The notes below the pieces were generated by a model that saw only the letters and a program-made list of their open reading frames with translations, had not been told where the DNA came from and searched no databases. This document shows, in pieces, positions 25,758 through 34,236 of a DNA stretch of 64,000 nt. Source of the DNA: Roseicella sp. DB1501 (GTDB taxonomy: Bacteria > Pseudomonadota > Alphaproteobacteria > Acetobacterales > Acetobacteraceae). Positions within the stretch are counted from its first letter, which is position 1, and each line of letters begins with the position of its first letter. The position numbers and the translations under genes were made by a program. The stretch covers positions 186,001 through 250,000 of the forward strand of contig NZ_JABFHG010000007.1 in NCBI RefSeq assembly GCF_013112485.1, written 5' to 3'.

Positions 25758-26713
25758 TGCGCCCGGATATCCGCGGCCTGGATCACGCCGCGAAAGGTGG
25801 CGCGGTTCTCCTCCATCAGCGCGTTCAGCGCCGCGGAGCCCGCGAAGCGCGGCACCAGCCCGTTCTCCATGAGCTTCTCCCGCACCTTCGGCTCGTCGAC
25901 CGCCTGCCGCACCGCTGCCTCCCACCGCCCGATGACGCTCTCCGGCAGGCCGCGCGGGGCGCAGAGCCCGAACCAGGCATAGGTCTCGAAGCCCGGCACG
26001 TCGCGGGCGATGAGCGGCACATCGGGGAAGAAGGTCTGCGCCAGCGGATCGCCGAGGCCGATCAGCCGCAGGCTGCCCTGGCGGATCTGGCCGATGGTGT
26101 CGCCGAGATTGGTGATGGTGAAGCCGATCCGCCCGCTGACGATGTCGAGCAACGCCGGCTGCGAGCCGCGATAGGGCACGTGGATCATGTCCGTGCCGGT
26201 CTTCTGCTTCAGCAGCTCGCTCGCCAGGTGCTGCACCGAGCCGATGCCGGGTGAGGCATAGCCGATCTGTCCCGGCGCCTGCCGCGCCGCGGCGAGGATG
26301 TCGTTGATGCCGTGCCAGGGGCTGTTCGGCGCCACGACGAGGCCGAAGGTGGTGCGGGCCATCATGGCGAGGCCCATCAGCTCCTTCGCCGGGTTCACCG
26401 GCAGGCGCAGGCCCGGCAGTTCGGTGACGATGGTCATGTTGCCGGTGGTGCAGAACAGCACGGTATGGCCGTCTGGCGGGCTCTTCGCCGCCGCCTCGGC
26501 GGCGACCAGGCCATTGGCGCCGGTGCGGTTCTCGACCACGACCGGTTGGCCGAGCAAGGGCGAGACGGTATCGGCGAGCAGCCGCGCCGCGATATCGCCC
26601 GAGCCGCCCGGCGCAAAGCCGTAGAGCATGCGGATCGGGCGGTCCGGAAATTCCGCCCGGGCAATGGCGGGCCAGAGCAGCAGCGCCATGGCGATCCCGA
26701 TAAGCGCCCGCAT
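25754..26713 (-). CDS. Bug/TctC-family solute receptor, first
   Basis: A 319-residue periplasmic substrate-binding protein of tripartite tricarboxylate transporters. It has a signal peptide (cleaved near AIARAE), then the family blocks PIRMLYGFAPGGSGDIAARL and VVVENRTGANGLVAAEAAAK and a C-terminal EENRATFRGVIQAADIRAQ. Such receptors bind carboxylic acids and normally deliver them to TctA/TctB membrane partners, neither of which lies in the window. GGGGAGG precedes ATG 26713. It is the first gene of the leftward operon and is coupled to a carboxyltransferase gene, so its ligand is probably the acid that the cluster converts to a CoA thioester. Confidence 0.93.
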   Translation of the reverse strand: MRALIGIAMALLLWPAIARAEFPDRPIRMLYGFAPGGSGDIAARLLADTVSPLLGQPVVVENRTGANGLVAAEAAAKSPPDGHTVLFCTTGNMTIVTELPGLRLPVNPAKELMGLAMMARTTFGLVVAPNSPWHGINDILAAARQAPGQIGYASPGIGSVQHLASELLKQKTGTDMIHVPYRGSQPALLDIVSGRIGFTITNLGDTIGQIRQGSLRLIGLGDPLAQTFFPDVPLIARDVPGFETYAWFGLCAPRGLPESVIGRWEAAVRQAVDEPKVREKLMENGLVPRFAGSAALNALMEENRATFRGVIQAADIRAQ

Positions 26714-26799
26714 CGGCCCGTCCTCCCCTGCGCCGCCTTGCCGCGGCTGCACGTTGTCAGACCATCCTGCCGGGGTCAGGCGACCGCGCCAAGACATAC

Positions 26800-26817
26800 T
26801 TGCTAGCCAGCCAGCAA
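26800..26817. promoter_or_regulatory. Palindromic operator candidate between divergent operons
   Basis: TTGCTAGCCAGCCAGCAA is symmetric at 14 of 18 positions (TTGCTnGCnnGCnAGCAA). It sits 55 bp before the rightward ATG at 26872 and 87 bp before the leftward ATG at 26713, in the only divergent promoter region of the cluster. The length and symmetry fit a TetR-family operator, and a TetR gene (32033) belongs to the rightward operon. Binding is inferred. Confidence 0.5.
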
Positions 26818-26871
26818 AATGCCTAGGCTGCCAGGACGCGGCCGCCGCGGCGGGCCGCAGGGAGGAATGCC

Positions 26872-28524
26872 ATGCCTGGCCACGCCGTGGCTGAAGCCCT
26901 GGCCGAGCCGCGCCTCGACCCGCGCATGCCGCCGCTCGATCGCTGCGTGCTGCGCCCCCTGCTCGAGCGCCATGCACGGGACCGGCCGGGGAAGGAAGCG
27001 GTCGCCTTCGAGAACGGGCCGAACTGGACCTATGCCGAGCTGCGGGCGCGCGTCGCTTCCGTCGCCGCCGGGCTGCAGCGCCAGGGGTTGCGCCAGGGCG
27101 ACCACCTGCTGATCTGGCTGCCGAACGGTCCCGAGGCGCTGCTGCTCTGGTTCGCCGCCAATTGGCTCGGCGCGGTGCAGGTGCCGCTCAACATCAGCTA
27201 TCGCGGCCGCATCCTCGAGCATGTGCTCGGCCTCGCCGATGCGGCGCTGCTGGTCGCGGATGCCGCGTTGCTGGAGCGGCTGGAGGGGATCGCCCTGCCG
27301 CCGATGCTGCGCCGGGTCGCGGTGCATGGCGGCCCGGCCCGGCCCGTCGCCGGGCTCGATGGCTTCGACGCGACGGAGATCCTAGCCGCGACCGGGGAGC
27401 CGGCGCCGCCGCCGCGCCCGATCATGCCCTGGGACACCCAGAGCATGATCTACACGTCCGGCACCACCGGCCCGTCCAAGGGCGTGCTCTGCTCCTACAT
27501 GCACTACACCAGCAGCGGCATGGCCTTCCCCTTCGTGCGCGAGGCGGATCGCGGCCTGGTCACCCTGCCGCTGTTCCACATGGGCGGCACCGGCTCGGTC
27601 TATCGCTACCTGCTGCACGGCGCCACGCTGGTGGTCGCCGAGGCGTTCCGCACCGGCAGCTTCTGGGAGGTGGTGCGGCGGCACCGGATCACCTGCGCCT
27701 CCCTGCTTGGCGCCATGACCGCCTTCCTGGTGAAGGCCCCGCCCTCGCCGCGCGACCGCGACCACCCGCTGCGGGCGCTGACCATCGTGCCGCTGACCGA
27801 GGAGGCGACGCTCTTCCGCGAGCGCTTCGGCGTCGAGGTCTGGACCACCTTCAACATGACGGAGATCGCCTGCCCGATCTTCAGCGAGGCGAACCCGACG
27901 CGCATCGGCAGTTGCGGCCGGCCGCGCCCCGGCATCGCCGCCCGCATCGTCGACGAGCATGATTGCGAGGTGCCGGTCGGTGCGGTGGGCGAGCTGGTGC
28001 TGCGCAGCGAGGCGCCCTGGTCCATGAACCACGGCTACCACCGCAACCCGGAGGCGACGGCCCGCGCTTGGCGCAATGGCTGGTTCCATACCGGCGACGC
28101 CTTCCGCCGCGACGCGGCCGGCGAGTTCTACTTCGTCGACCGCATGAAGGATGCGATCCGCCGGCGCGGTGAGAACATCTCCTCCTTCGAGGTGGAGGCC
28201 GAGCTCTGCGCCCATCCGGCGGTGCGGGAGGCGGCAGTGGTCGCCGTGCCGAGCGAGTTCGCCGAGGACGAGGTGCTGGCGATCCTCGCCCCCGTCCCCG
28301 GCGCGACCATCGAGCCGCGGGAGCTGATCGCCTTCCTCGCGCCGCGCCTGCCGCATTTCATGGTGCCGCGCTACTTGCGCATCCTGCCCGAACTGCCGAA
28401 GACGCTGACCGCCAAGGTCGAGAAGCACCGGCTGCGGGCGGAGGGGATCACGCCCGATACCTGGGACCGCGAGGCGGCCGGGCTGCGCCTGCGCCGCGAG
28501 AGCCTGGCGCGGGAGGCCGGGTGA
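26872..28524 (+). CDS. AMP-forming acyl-CoA ligase, first
   Basis: A 550-residue member of the adenylate-forming ANL superfamily, which activates a carboxylic acid to acyl-AMP and then acyl-CoA. The P-loop-like TSGTTGPSKGVLCSY (~residue 198), TTFNMTEIACPIF, GWFHTGDAF and DRMKDAIRRRGENISSFEVE motifs are all intact, and the catalytic Lys lies in PKTLTAKVEKHRL near the C terminus. The sequence is closer to carnitine/crotonobetaine-type CoA ligases than to long-chain fatty acid ligases, but the substrate is unknown. GGGAGG lies ahead of the ATG. It opens the rightward operon, and its stop overlaps the next receptor gene as TGATG. Confidence 0.93.
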   Translation: MPGHAVAEALAEPRLDPRMPPLDRCVLRPLLERHARDRPGKEAVAFENGPNWTYAELRARVASVAAGLQRQGLRQGDHLLIWLPNGPEALLLWFAANWLGAVQVPLNISYRGRILEHVLGLADAALLVADAALLERLEGIALPPMLRRVAVHGGPARPVAGLDGFDATEILAATGEPAPPPRPIMPWDTQSMIYTSGTTGPSKGVLCSYMHYTSSGMAFPFVREADRGLVTLPLFHMGGTGSVYRYLLHGATLVVAEAFRTGSFWEVVRRHRITCASLLGAMTAFLVKAPPSPRDRDHPLRALTIVPLTEEATLFRERFGVEVWTTFNMTEIACPIFSEANPTRIGSCGRPRPGIAARIVDEHDCEVPVGAVGELVLRSEAPWSMNHGYHRNPEATARAWRNGWFHTGDAFRRDAAGEFYFVDRMKDAIRRRGENISSFEVEAELCAHPAVREAAVVAVPSEFAEDEVLAILAPVPGATIEPRELIAFLAPRLPHFMVPRYLRILPELPKTLTAKVEKHRLRAEGITPDTWDREAAGLRLRRESLAREAG

Positions 28525-29486
28525 TGCGCGCCCGCCGCCTCCTCCTGCTCGGCCTCCTCGTCCTGCCCGTCGCGGCGCGGGCCGAGGAGCCCGCGGCCCG
28601 GCCGCCGCGGCTGATGGCCGGTTTCGCCGCCGGCGGCACGCTCGACATCCTCGCCCGGCTGATGGCCGAGGGGATGACGCCGCTGCTCGGCCAACGGGTG
28701 ATCGTCGAGAACCGGCCCGGCGCCAACGGCATGATCGCGGCGGAGGCCGTGGCGCGCGGCGCCGCCGATGGCACGACGCTGCTGGTCTGCCCGACGGGCA
28801 GCATGACCATCAGCCCGCAGCTTCCCGACCTGACCCTGCCGATCGACCCGGTGCAGGACCTCGTCCCCGTCGCCAACATGATCACCACCCAGCATGCGAT
28901 GGTGGTCGCGGCGAAGGCGCCCTGGCGCAGCGTGGCGGAGCTGGTCGACGCGGCGCGCGCGCAGCCGGGCACGGTCAGCTACGCCACCGCCGGCGCCGGC
29001 TCCGGCCAGCAATTGTCGGGGGCCTGGCTGGCGCGGCTCACCGGCACGGAGATGGTGCCGGTGCCCTATCGTGGCATGGCGCCCGCCATGCCCGACATCA
29101 TCGCCGGCCGCACCGGCTTCGCCATCACCAATATCGGCGACGTCGCCGGGCAGCTCGCCAGCGGCGACCTCCGGCTGTTGGCGGTGGCGAGCGCCGGCGA
29201 CTCGCCGCTCTTCCCCGGCGCGCCCTTCCTCGGCGATCTCGTGCCGGGCATGGAGGTGAGCACCTGGATCGGCCTCTGCGGCCCGCGCGGCGTGCCGGCG
29301 CCGGTGGTCGCCCGCTGGTCGGCGGCGGTGCGGCAGGCGCTGGAGAGCCCCGCCATCCGCAGCCGCCTGCTGGAGAGCGGCATGATCCCGCGCTACGAGG
29401 ATGCCGCCGCCTTCGCCCGCACCATGGCGGCGGACCGGGCGAAATGGGGCAGCGTGATCCGGGAGGCGAAGATCCGTGCCGACTGA
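28524..29486 (+). CDS. Bug/TctC-family solute receptor, second
   Basis: A 320-residue periplasmic receptor paralogous to the one at 25754-26713. The signal peptide ends near VAARAE. The family blocks RLMAGFAAGGTLDILARLMA and VIVENRPGANGMIAAEAVA are clear, and the C terminus ends in SVIREAKIRAD. The ATG overlaps the stop of the ligase gene (TGATG); a GTG at 28521 is a less likely start. Encoded inside an operon with two ligases and a carboxyltransferase, it probably scavenges a related carboxylate. The TctA/TctB membrane subunits must be supplied from elsewhere. Confidence 0.93.
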   Translation: MRARRLLLLGLLVLPVAARAEEPAARPPRLMAGFAAGGTLDILARLMAEGMTPLLGQRVIVENRPGANGMIAAEAVARGAADGTTLLVCPTGSMTISPQLPDLTLPIDPVQDLVPVANMITTQHAMVVAAKAPWRSVAELVDAARAQPGTVSYATAGAGSGQQLSGAWLARLTGTEMVPVPYRGMAPAMPDIIAGRTGFAITNIGDVAGQLASGDLRLLAVASAGDSPLFPGAPFLGDLVPGMEVSTWIGLCGPRGVPAPVVARWSAAVRQALESPAIRSRLLESGMIPRYEDAAAFARTMAADRAKWGSVIREAKIRAD

Positions 29487-30156
29487 GCCGGCGATGCTGG
29501 AGGCGCTGCTGCAGCGCCGCATGAGCTGCCGCGGCTTCCGACCCGAGCCGCTGCCGCGGACGCTGATCGAGCGCATCCTGACGATGGCGCAGCGCACGCC
29601 CTCCTGGACCAACAGCCAGCCCTGGCAGGTGGAGCTGCTCTCCGGCCCGGCGCTGGAGCGCTTCCGGGCCGCGCTGCACGCCCATGCCGCGGGAGGCGCG
29701 GCGCCGACGCCCGACATCCCCTTCCCGCGCGACTATCGCGGCGTCTACCGCGAGCGGCGCCGCGAGACCGGCTTCGGCCTCTATGGCGCGCTTGGCATCG
29801 GGCGCGAGGACATGGCGGCGCGGAACCGTCAGGCGCTGGAGAATTTCCGCCTCTTCGGCGCGCCGCACCTGGCCCTCGTCACCAGCGACGAGGCGCTCGG
29901 GACCTATGGCGCGGTGGATTGCGGCGGCTATGTCGCCACCTTCATGCTGGCGGCCGAGGCGCTCGGCGTCGCCAGCATCGCCCAGGCCGCCATCGCCGGG
30001 CATGCCGGCTTCGTCCGGGCGCAGCTCGGCCTGCCGGCGGACCGGCAGCTCGTCTGCGGCATCGCCTTCGGCACCGCCGATGCCGACCACCCCGCCAACG
30101 CCTTCCGCACCGGCCGCGCCGGGCTCGCGGAGGCGGTCACCTGGCATGATGATTAG
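29476..30156 (+). CDS. Nitroreductase-family flavoprotein
   Basis: A 226-residue FMN-dependent oxidoreductase of the nitroreductase superfamily. The N-terminal RRMSCRGFRPEPLP and AQRTPSWTNSQPWQ blocks bind the FMN phosphate and ring, and the C-terminal LGLPADRQLVCGIAFGTAD block is typical. The usual start would be GTG 29476, supported by GGGAGG at good spacing and overlapping the receptor gene by 11 bp; ATG 29494 is the alternative. In this operon it could reduce an enoyl-CoA, a quinone or a nitro/aromatic intermediate of the pathway. The family is broad and the substrate cannot be told. Confidence 0.92.
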   Translation: MPTEPAMLEALLQRRMSCRGFRPEPLPRTLIERILTMAQRTPSWTNSQPWQVELLSGPALERFRAALHAHAAGGAAPTPDIPFPRDYRGVYRERRRETGFGLYGALGIGREDMAARNRQALENFRLFGAPHLALVTSDEALGTYGAVDCGGYVATFMLAAEALGVASIAQAAIAGHAGFVRAQLGLPADRQLVCGIAFGTADADHPANAFRTGRAGLAEAVTWHDD

Positions 30157-30168
30157 GATGAAGTCCCC

Positions 30169-30390
30169 ATGGCCGTGATCCGCGTGAATTCCGAGATGGC
30201 CGGCAGCATCTGGAAGCTGCTGGTGGCGATCGGCGACGAGGTGGCGGAGGGCGCCGACCTGCTGCTGCTGGAATCGATGAAGATGGAGATCCCGGTCGCC
30301 GCCCCGGCCAAGGGCAAGGTGGCGGAGATCCGCGTCGAGGAGGGTGAGACGGTCTCCGAGGGCCAGCTCCTGCTGGTCCTGGCCGGCTAG
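30169..30390 (+). CDS. Stand-alone biotinyl carrier (BCCP-like) protein
   Basis: A 73-residue protein that is just one biotin/lipoyl attachment domain. The target lysine is Lys38 in LLLLESMKMEIPVAAP, and the two conserved Gly/Val turns (IGDEVAEGADLL and EEGETVSEGQLLL) flank it. The MKM tripeptide and the Glu-Ser before it point to biotin rather than lipoate. It would shuttle CO2 between a biotin carboxylase and one or both carboxyltransferase subunits of this cluster. The biotin carboxylase itself is missing here. Twelve bp separate it from the nitroreductase and five from the next ligase, so it sits in the middle of the operon. Confidence 0.93.
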   Translation: MAVIRVNSEMAGSIWKLLVAIGDEVAEGADLLLLESMKMEIPVAAPAKGKVAEIRVEEGETVSEGQLLLVLAG

Positions 30391-30395
30391 GCGGC

Positions 30396-32033
30396 ATGGC
30401 CGCGCCCGGCGCCGATCCGCGGCTGCCCGCGGCGGCGGACTGCGTGCTGCGCGCCCTTGTCGACCAGCGCGCCGCGACGGTGCCGGGGCGGCTCTATGCC
30501 CTGTTCGACACCGATGGCACGCGCTGGACCTATGCCGATCTGGCGCATTGGACGCGGCGCTTCGCCGCCGGCTTCCAGCGCCTCGGCGTGCGGCAGGGCG
30601 ACATCGTGCTCACCTGGCTGCCGAACGGGCCGCATGCCCTCGCCGCCTGGTTCGGGCTGAACTATCTCGGCGCCGTCTCCATGCCGGTGAACACCGCCTA
30701 TCGCGGCGCGCTGCTGCAGCATGTGGTGCGACTCTCCGGCGCTCGGCTGCTGGTCGGCGATGCCCGGCTGCTGCCGCGCCTGGCCGAGATCGAGACCGGC
30801 CCGCTGCGGCAGCTGGTCGCCATCGGCGAGGCGGCGACGCCGTTCGGCGACCTCGCGCCGCTGCCCGAGGCGGCGCTGACCGGGGTCGGCGAGGAGTCCG
30901 ACCCGCCGCCGCGCCCCATCCAGCCCTGGGATACGATGGCGGCGATCCTCACCTCCGGCACAACCGGCCCATCCAAGGCCGTGCTCTGCTCCTATGCGCA
31001 GTGGTGGGCGGCGGCGAAGGCGCATACCTATCTGGACGCCGAGGACCGGCAGATGGTGACGCTGCCACTCTTCCATGTCGGCGGCACCTCGCCCTGCTTC
31101 AACGCGCTGGTCCGCGGCGGCTCCATCGCCATGGTCTCCGCCTTCGACACGCGCAGCTTCTGGGATTCGGTGCGGCGCACCGGTACCACGGCGATGACGG
31201 TGCTCGGCACCATGGCCTCCTTCCTGGCGAGCCAACCGCCCACGCCACAGGACCGCGACCATCCGCTGAAGAAGACGGTGATCATCCCGCTGAACCAGGC
31301 GGCGCTCGCCTTCGGCCGGCGCTTCGGCGTGGAGTGGTACAGCACCTACAACATGACCGAGCTTTCCTGCCCGATCTTCACCGACCGCAACCCGGAGGCG
31401 CTCGGCAGCTGCGGCCGGGTGCGGCCGGGCTACGAGGCGCGGGTGGTGGACAAGAACGATTGCGAGCTGCCGCCGGAAGCGGTGGGCGAGCTGGTGCTGC
31501 GCAGCGACATGCCCTGGGCGCTCAACCATGGCTATCACGGCAATCCGGAGGCGACGGCGCGCGCCTGGCGCAATGGCTGGTTCCACACCGGCGACGCCTT
31601 CCGCCGCGATGCCGAGGGCAATTTCTACTTCGTCGACCGGCTGAAGGACGCCATCCGCCGCCGCGGCGAGAACATCTCCTCCTTCGAGGTGGAGCGCGAG
31701 ATCGCGGCGCATCCCGATATCCGCGAGGCCGCCGTCGTGCCGGTGCCGGGCGAGCATGGCGAGGACGAGATCCTCGCCGTCCTCTCCCGCGTCCCGGGCC
31801 GCGCGCCAGACCCGGCCGTCCTCATCGAATTCCTGCGGCCCCGCCTCGCACATTTCATGATCCCGCGCTTCATCCGCTTCGTCGAGGCGCTGCCGATGAC
31901 GCCGACCCAGAAGGTCGAGAAGCACCTCCTCCGCGCCGCCGGCCTGACGCCCGATACCTGGGACCGGGAGGCGGCCGGCCTCCGCATCCGCCGCGATCGG
32001 CTCGAGGCGGCGCCGCTCGGGCCACCCGGCTGA
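30396..32033 (+). CDS. AMP-forming acyl-CoA ligase, second
   Basis: A 545-residue paralogue of the ligase at 26872, with all ANL core motifs: TSGTTGPSKAVLCSY, STYNMTELSCPIF, GWFHTGDAF, RLKDAIRRRGENISSFEVE and the catalytic-Lys region PTQKVEKHLLRA. The last ~35 residues of the two ligases are nearly superimposable, showing duplication within the cluster, while the substrate-pocket region (~residues 230-310) differs. That suggests two related acids or two steps. The ATG follows the biotinyl gene by five bases and the stop overlaps the TetR gene as TGATG. Confidence 0.93.
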   Translation: MAAPGADPRLPAAADCVLRALVDQRAATVPGRLYALFDTDGTRWTYADLAHWTRRFAAGFQRLGVRQGDIVLTWLPNGPHALAAWFGLNYLGAVSMPVNTAYRGALLQHVVRLSGARLLVGDARLLPRLAEIETGPLRQLVAIGEAATPFGDLAPLPEAALTGVGEESDPPPRPIQPWDTMAAILTSGTTGPSKAVLCSYAQWWAAAKAHTYLDAEDRQMVTLPLFHVGGTSPCFNALVRGGSIAMVSAFDTRSFWDSVRRTGTTAMTVLGTMASFLASQPPTPQDRDHPLKKTVIIPLNQAALAFGRRFGVEWYSTYNMTELSCPIFTDRNPEALGSCGRVRPGYEARVVDKNDCELPPEAVGELVLRSDMPWALNHGYHGNPEATARAWRNGWFHTGDAFRRDAEGNFYFVDRLKDAIRRRGENISSFEVEREIAAHPDIREAAVVPVPGEHGEDEILAVLSRVPGRAPDPAVLIEFLRPRLAHFMIPRFIRFVEALPMTPTQKVEKHLLRAAGLTPDTWDREAAGLRIRRDRLEAAPLGPPG

Positions 32034-32671
32034 TGCAGCCGCAGCCCGCCACGGCGCCGCGCCGCACCCAGCAGGACCGGCGCTCCGCCTCCGACGGCCG
32101 GCTGCTGGCGGCGGCGCTGCGCCTCGTCGCGCGCGGCGGCTCGGCCGGCACCAGCCTCGCCGCCATCGGGCTGGAGGCCGGCTTCAGCCGCGGCCTGCCG
32201 GTGGAGCGCTTCGGCAGCAAGGTGGCGCTGCTGCAAGCGCTGATCGACCGCATGGAGGCCTGGGCGGAGGAGAACGTCTTCGCCGGCCTGCCGGAGGAGA
32301 GCGGCCTCGACGGGCTGCTCGCCCGCGTCGCGGCGCATTTCCACGGCTGCATGGCGGGGCCGGAGGCGGTCGGCGCGCTCTACATCCTGTGCATGGAATC
32401 GCTCACCGTGGTGCCGGAGCTGCGGCCGCGCCTCGCCGCTTATTTCCAGGGCTACCGGCGGGCCTTCGAGCATCACATCCGCTGCGGCCAGCGGAAGGGC
32501 GAGATCCGGGCCGAGCTCGACCCCGCGGTCGAGGCCTCGCTGGTGCTCGGCCTGATCCGCGGCCTGGTGACGCAATGGCTGCTCGACCGCGAGTCGATCG
32601 ACCTGCGGCTGGCCACGCGGGCGGCGCTCGAGAGCTGCCGCCGCTCGCTGCGCGCCGAGGCCCACGCATGA
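32033..32671 (+). CDS. TetR-family transcriptional regulator
   Basis: A 212-residue regulator. The N-terminal helix-turn-helix covers ~25-70 (TSLAAIGLEAGFSRGLPVER, then FGSKVALLQAL), with an all-helical ligand-binding domain after it, ending in a LVLGLIRGLVTQWL dimer helix. The start overlaps the upstream ligase stop (TGATG) and the stop overlaps the carboxyltransferase start (ATGA), so it is made together with the enzymes. TetR proteins of acyl-CoA operons typically bind an acyl-CoA and release DNA. The palindrome at 26800-26817 is a natural target, which would make this an autoregulated operon. Confidence 0.9.
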   Translation: MQPQPATAPRRTQQDRRSASDGRLLAAALRLVARGGSAGTSLAAIGLEAGFSRGLPVERFGSKVALLQALIDRMEAWAEENVFAGLPEESGLDGLLARVAAHFHGCMAGPEAVGALYILCMESLTVVPELRPRLAAYFQGYRRAFEHHIRCGQRKGEIRAELDPAVEASLVLGLIRGLVTQWLLDRESIDLRLATRAALESCRRSLRAEAHA

Positions 32672-34221
32672 GCGGCACGGACCGCCTCGCCGCGGTCGAG
32701 CGCGCCCGGGCGGCGCTGCAGGATGCGGCGCGGGGCGAAGCGCTCGCCCGGCAGCGTGGGCGCGGCAAGATGACGGCGCGGGAGCGCGTCGCCGCGCTGC
32801 TCGATGCCGGCAGCTTCCGCGAGATCGGCGGCTTCGCCCTGGCCGAGGCGGATGGCGCGGGCCCACCGCCGCAGCCGGCCGATGGCGTCGTCACCGGTGC
32901 CGGCCGGGTCGAGGGACGTGCCGTCGCCGTGCTGGCGCAGGACTTCAGCGTCGCGGGCGGCAGCATCGGCCGCATCGGCACGGCGAAGACGGTGCATGCG
33001 GTGGAGACCGCCATCGCCCGCGGCCTGCCGCTGGTGATGCTGCTCGACGGCGGCGGCCACCGCATCCAGGACGGCCAGGACGCCCGCAGCTTCGCCCATG
33101 CCAGCCCGCTGATCCGCACCCTTGCCCGCGCCTCGGGCTGGGTGCCGCTGGTCGCGCTCATGCTCGGCCCCGGCTTCGCCGCGCCGACCAATTTCGCCGG
33201 CTTCTCCGATCTCGTCGTCATGGTGAACGGCCTCGCCACCATGGGCATGGCCGGGCCCGCTTTGGTGAAGGCGGCGACCGGCGAGGTGCTGGACCAGGAA
33301 GCGCTCGGCGGCGCGGCGCTGCAGGCCGGAGCGCATGGCCTGGCGGATCTCGCCGTGGAGAGCGAGGCCGAGGCGCTGGCCCTGGCCCGCCGCTTCCTCG
33401 GCTACCTCCCCGCCAATGCCCGCGCCGCGCCGCCCTGCCTGCCCTGCGACGATCCGGCGGAGCGGCGCGAGGAGGCGCTGCTGACGCTGGTGCCGGAGGA
33501 CCGCCGCAAGGGCTTCGACGTGCGCGAGGCCATCGCCGGCATCGCCGATCGCGGCAGCATGCTCGAGCTGAAGCCGCGCCATGCGGCGAACATGGTCACC
33601 GCCCTCGCCCGCCTCGACGGCCAGCCGGTCGGCATCCTCGCCAACCAGTCGCTGCGGCTCGGCGGCATCATCGATGCGGCAGCGGCCGAGAAGGGGGCGC
33701 GCTTCATCGCCTTCTGCGACGCCTTCGGCCTGCCGCTGGTCTCGCTGATCGACGTGCCGGGCTTCCTCATCGGCTCCGCCGCCGAGCGCAGCCGCCTCGG
33801 CCGGCGCAGCGCCAAGCTGCCCTTCGAATGGGCGCATGCGACGGTGCCCCGCATCTCCATCGTGCTGCGCAAGGGCTACGGCCTCGGCTACATCGCCATG
33901 GCGGGCGGCCGCAGCATGGAGGCGGACGCCGCCTTCGCCTGGCCGAGCGCGGAGATCTGCGCCATGTCGATCGAGGGTTCGGTCGACATCGCCCATCGCC
34001 GGGCGATCGAGGCGGCGCCCGACCCGGCGGCGCACCGCCAGGCGCTGATCGACGGCATCCGCGCCCGCACTGGCGCGCTGCGCGCGGCGGAGGGCTTCGG
34101 CCTCGATGACGTGATCGACCCACGCGAAACCCGCGCGCGAATCATAGAGGTGCTGCGGCAGTGTAAGAGCCGCACGCATGGCGGGCTGCCGCCGAAGAAG
34201 CGGGGCATTCCGCCGATCTGA
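32668..34221 (+). CDS. Acyl-CoA carboxylase, carboxyltransferase (beta) subunit, second
   Basis: A 517-residue carboxyltransferase with the same two-half crotonase architecture as the subunit at 24216. Visible landmarks are KMTARERVAALLDAGSFREI, LLDGGGHRIQDGQD, KPRHAANMVTALARLDGQ, LIDVPGFLIGSAAERSRLGR and RKGYGLGYIAMAGG. The C-terminal tail is basic and probably disordered (the last ~20 residues). It is the last gene of the rightward operon, coupled to the TetR gene by ATGA. Together with the first subunit, the single biotinyl protein and no biotin carboxylase, it implies an incomplete or trans-complemented carboxylase, or one working in the decarboxylating direction. Confidence 0.92.
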   Translation: MSGTDRLAAVERARAALQDAARGEALARQRGRGKMTARERVAALLDAGSFREIGGFALAEADGAGPPPQPADGVVTGAGRVEGRAVAVLAQDFSVAGGSIGRIGTAKTVHAVETAIARGLPLVMLLDGGGHRIQDGQDARSFAHASPLIRTLARASGWVPLVALMLGPGFAAPTNFAGFSDLVVMVNGLATMGMAGPALVKAATGEVLDQEALGGAALQAGAHGLADLAVESEAEALALARRFLGYLPANARAAPPCLPCDDPAERREEALLTLVPEDRRKGFDVREAIAGIADRGSMLELKPRHAANMVTALARLDGQPVGILANQSLRLGGIIDAAAAEKGARFIAFCDAFGLPLVSLIDVPGFLIGSAAERSRLGRRSAKLPFEWAHATVPRISIVLRKGYGLGYIAMAGGRSMEADAAFAWPSAEICAMSIEGSVDIAHRRAIEAAPDPAAHRQALIDGIRARTGALRAAEGFGLDDVIDPRETRARIIEVLRQCKSRTHGGLPPKKRGIPPI

Positions 34222-34236
34222 TGCCGCCCGGGCCGG

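Noticed and set aside
26872-32033. The two acyl-CoA ligases as p-coumarate ligases for the PYP chromophore
   Set aside because: They sit in a carboxylase/receptor operon, resemble carnitine-type ligases, and no tyrosine ammonia lyase is nearby; no positive evidence.
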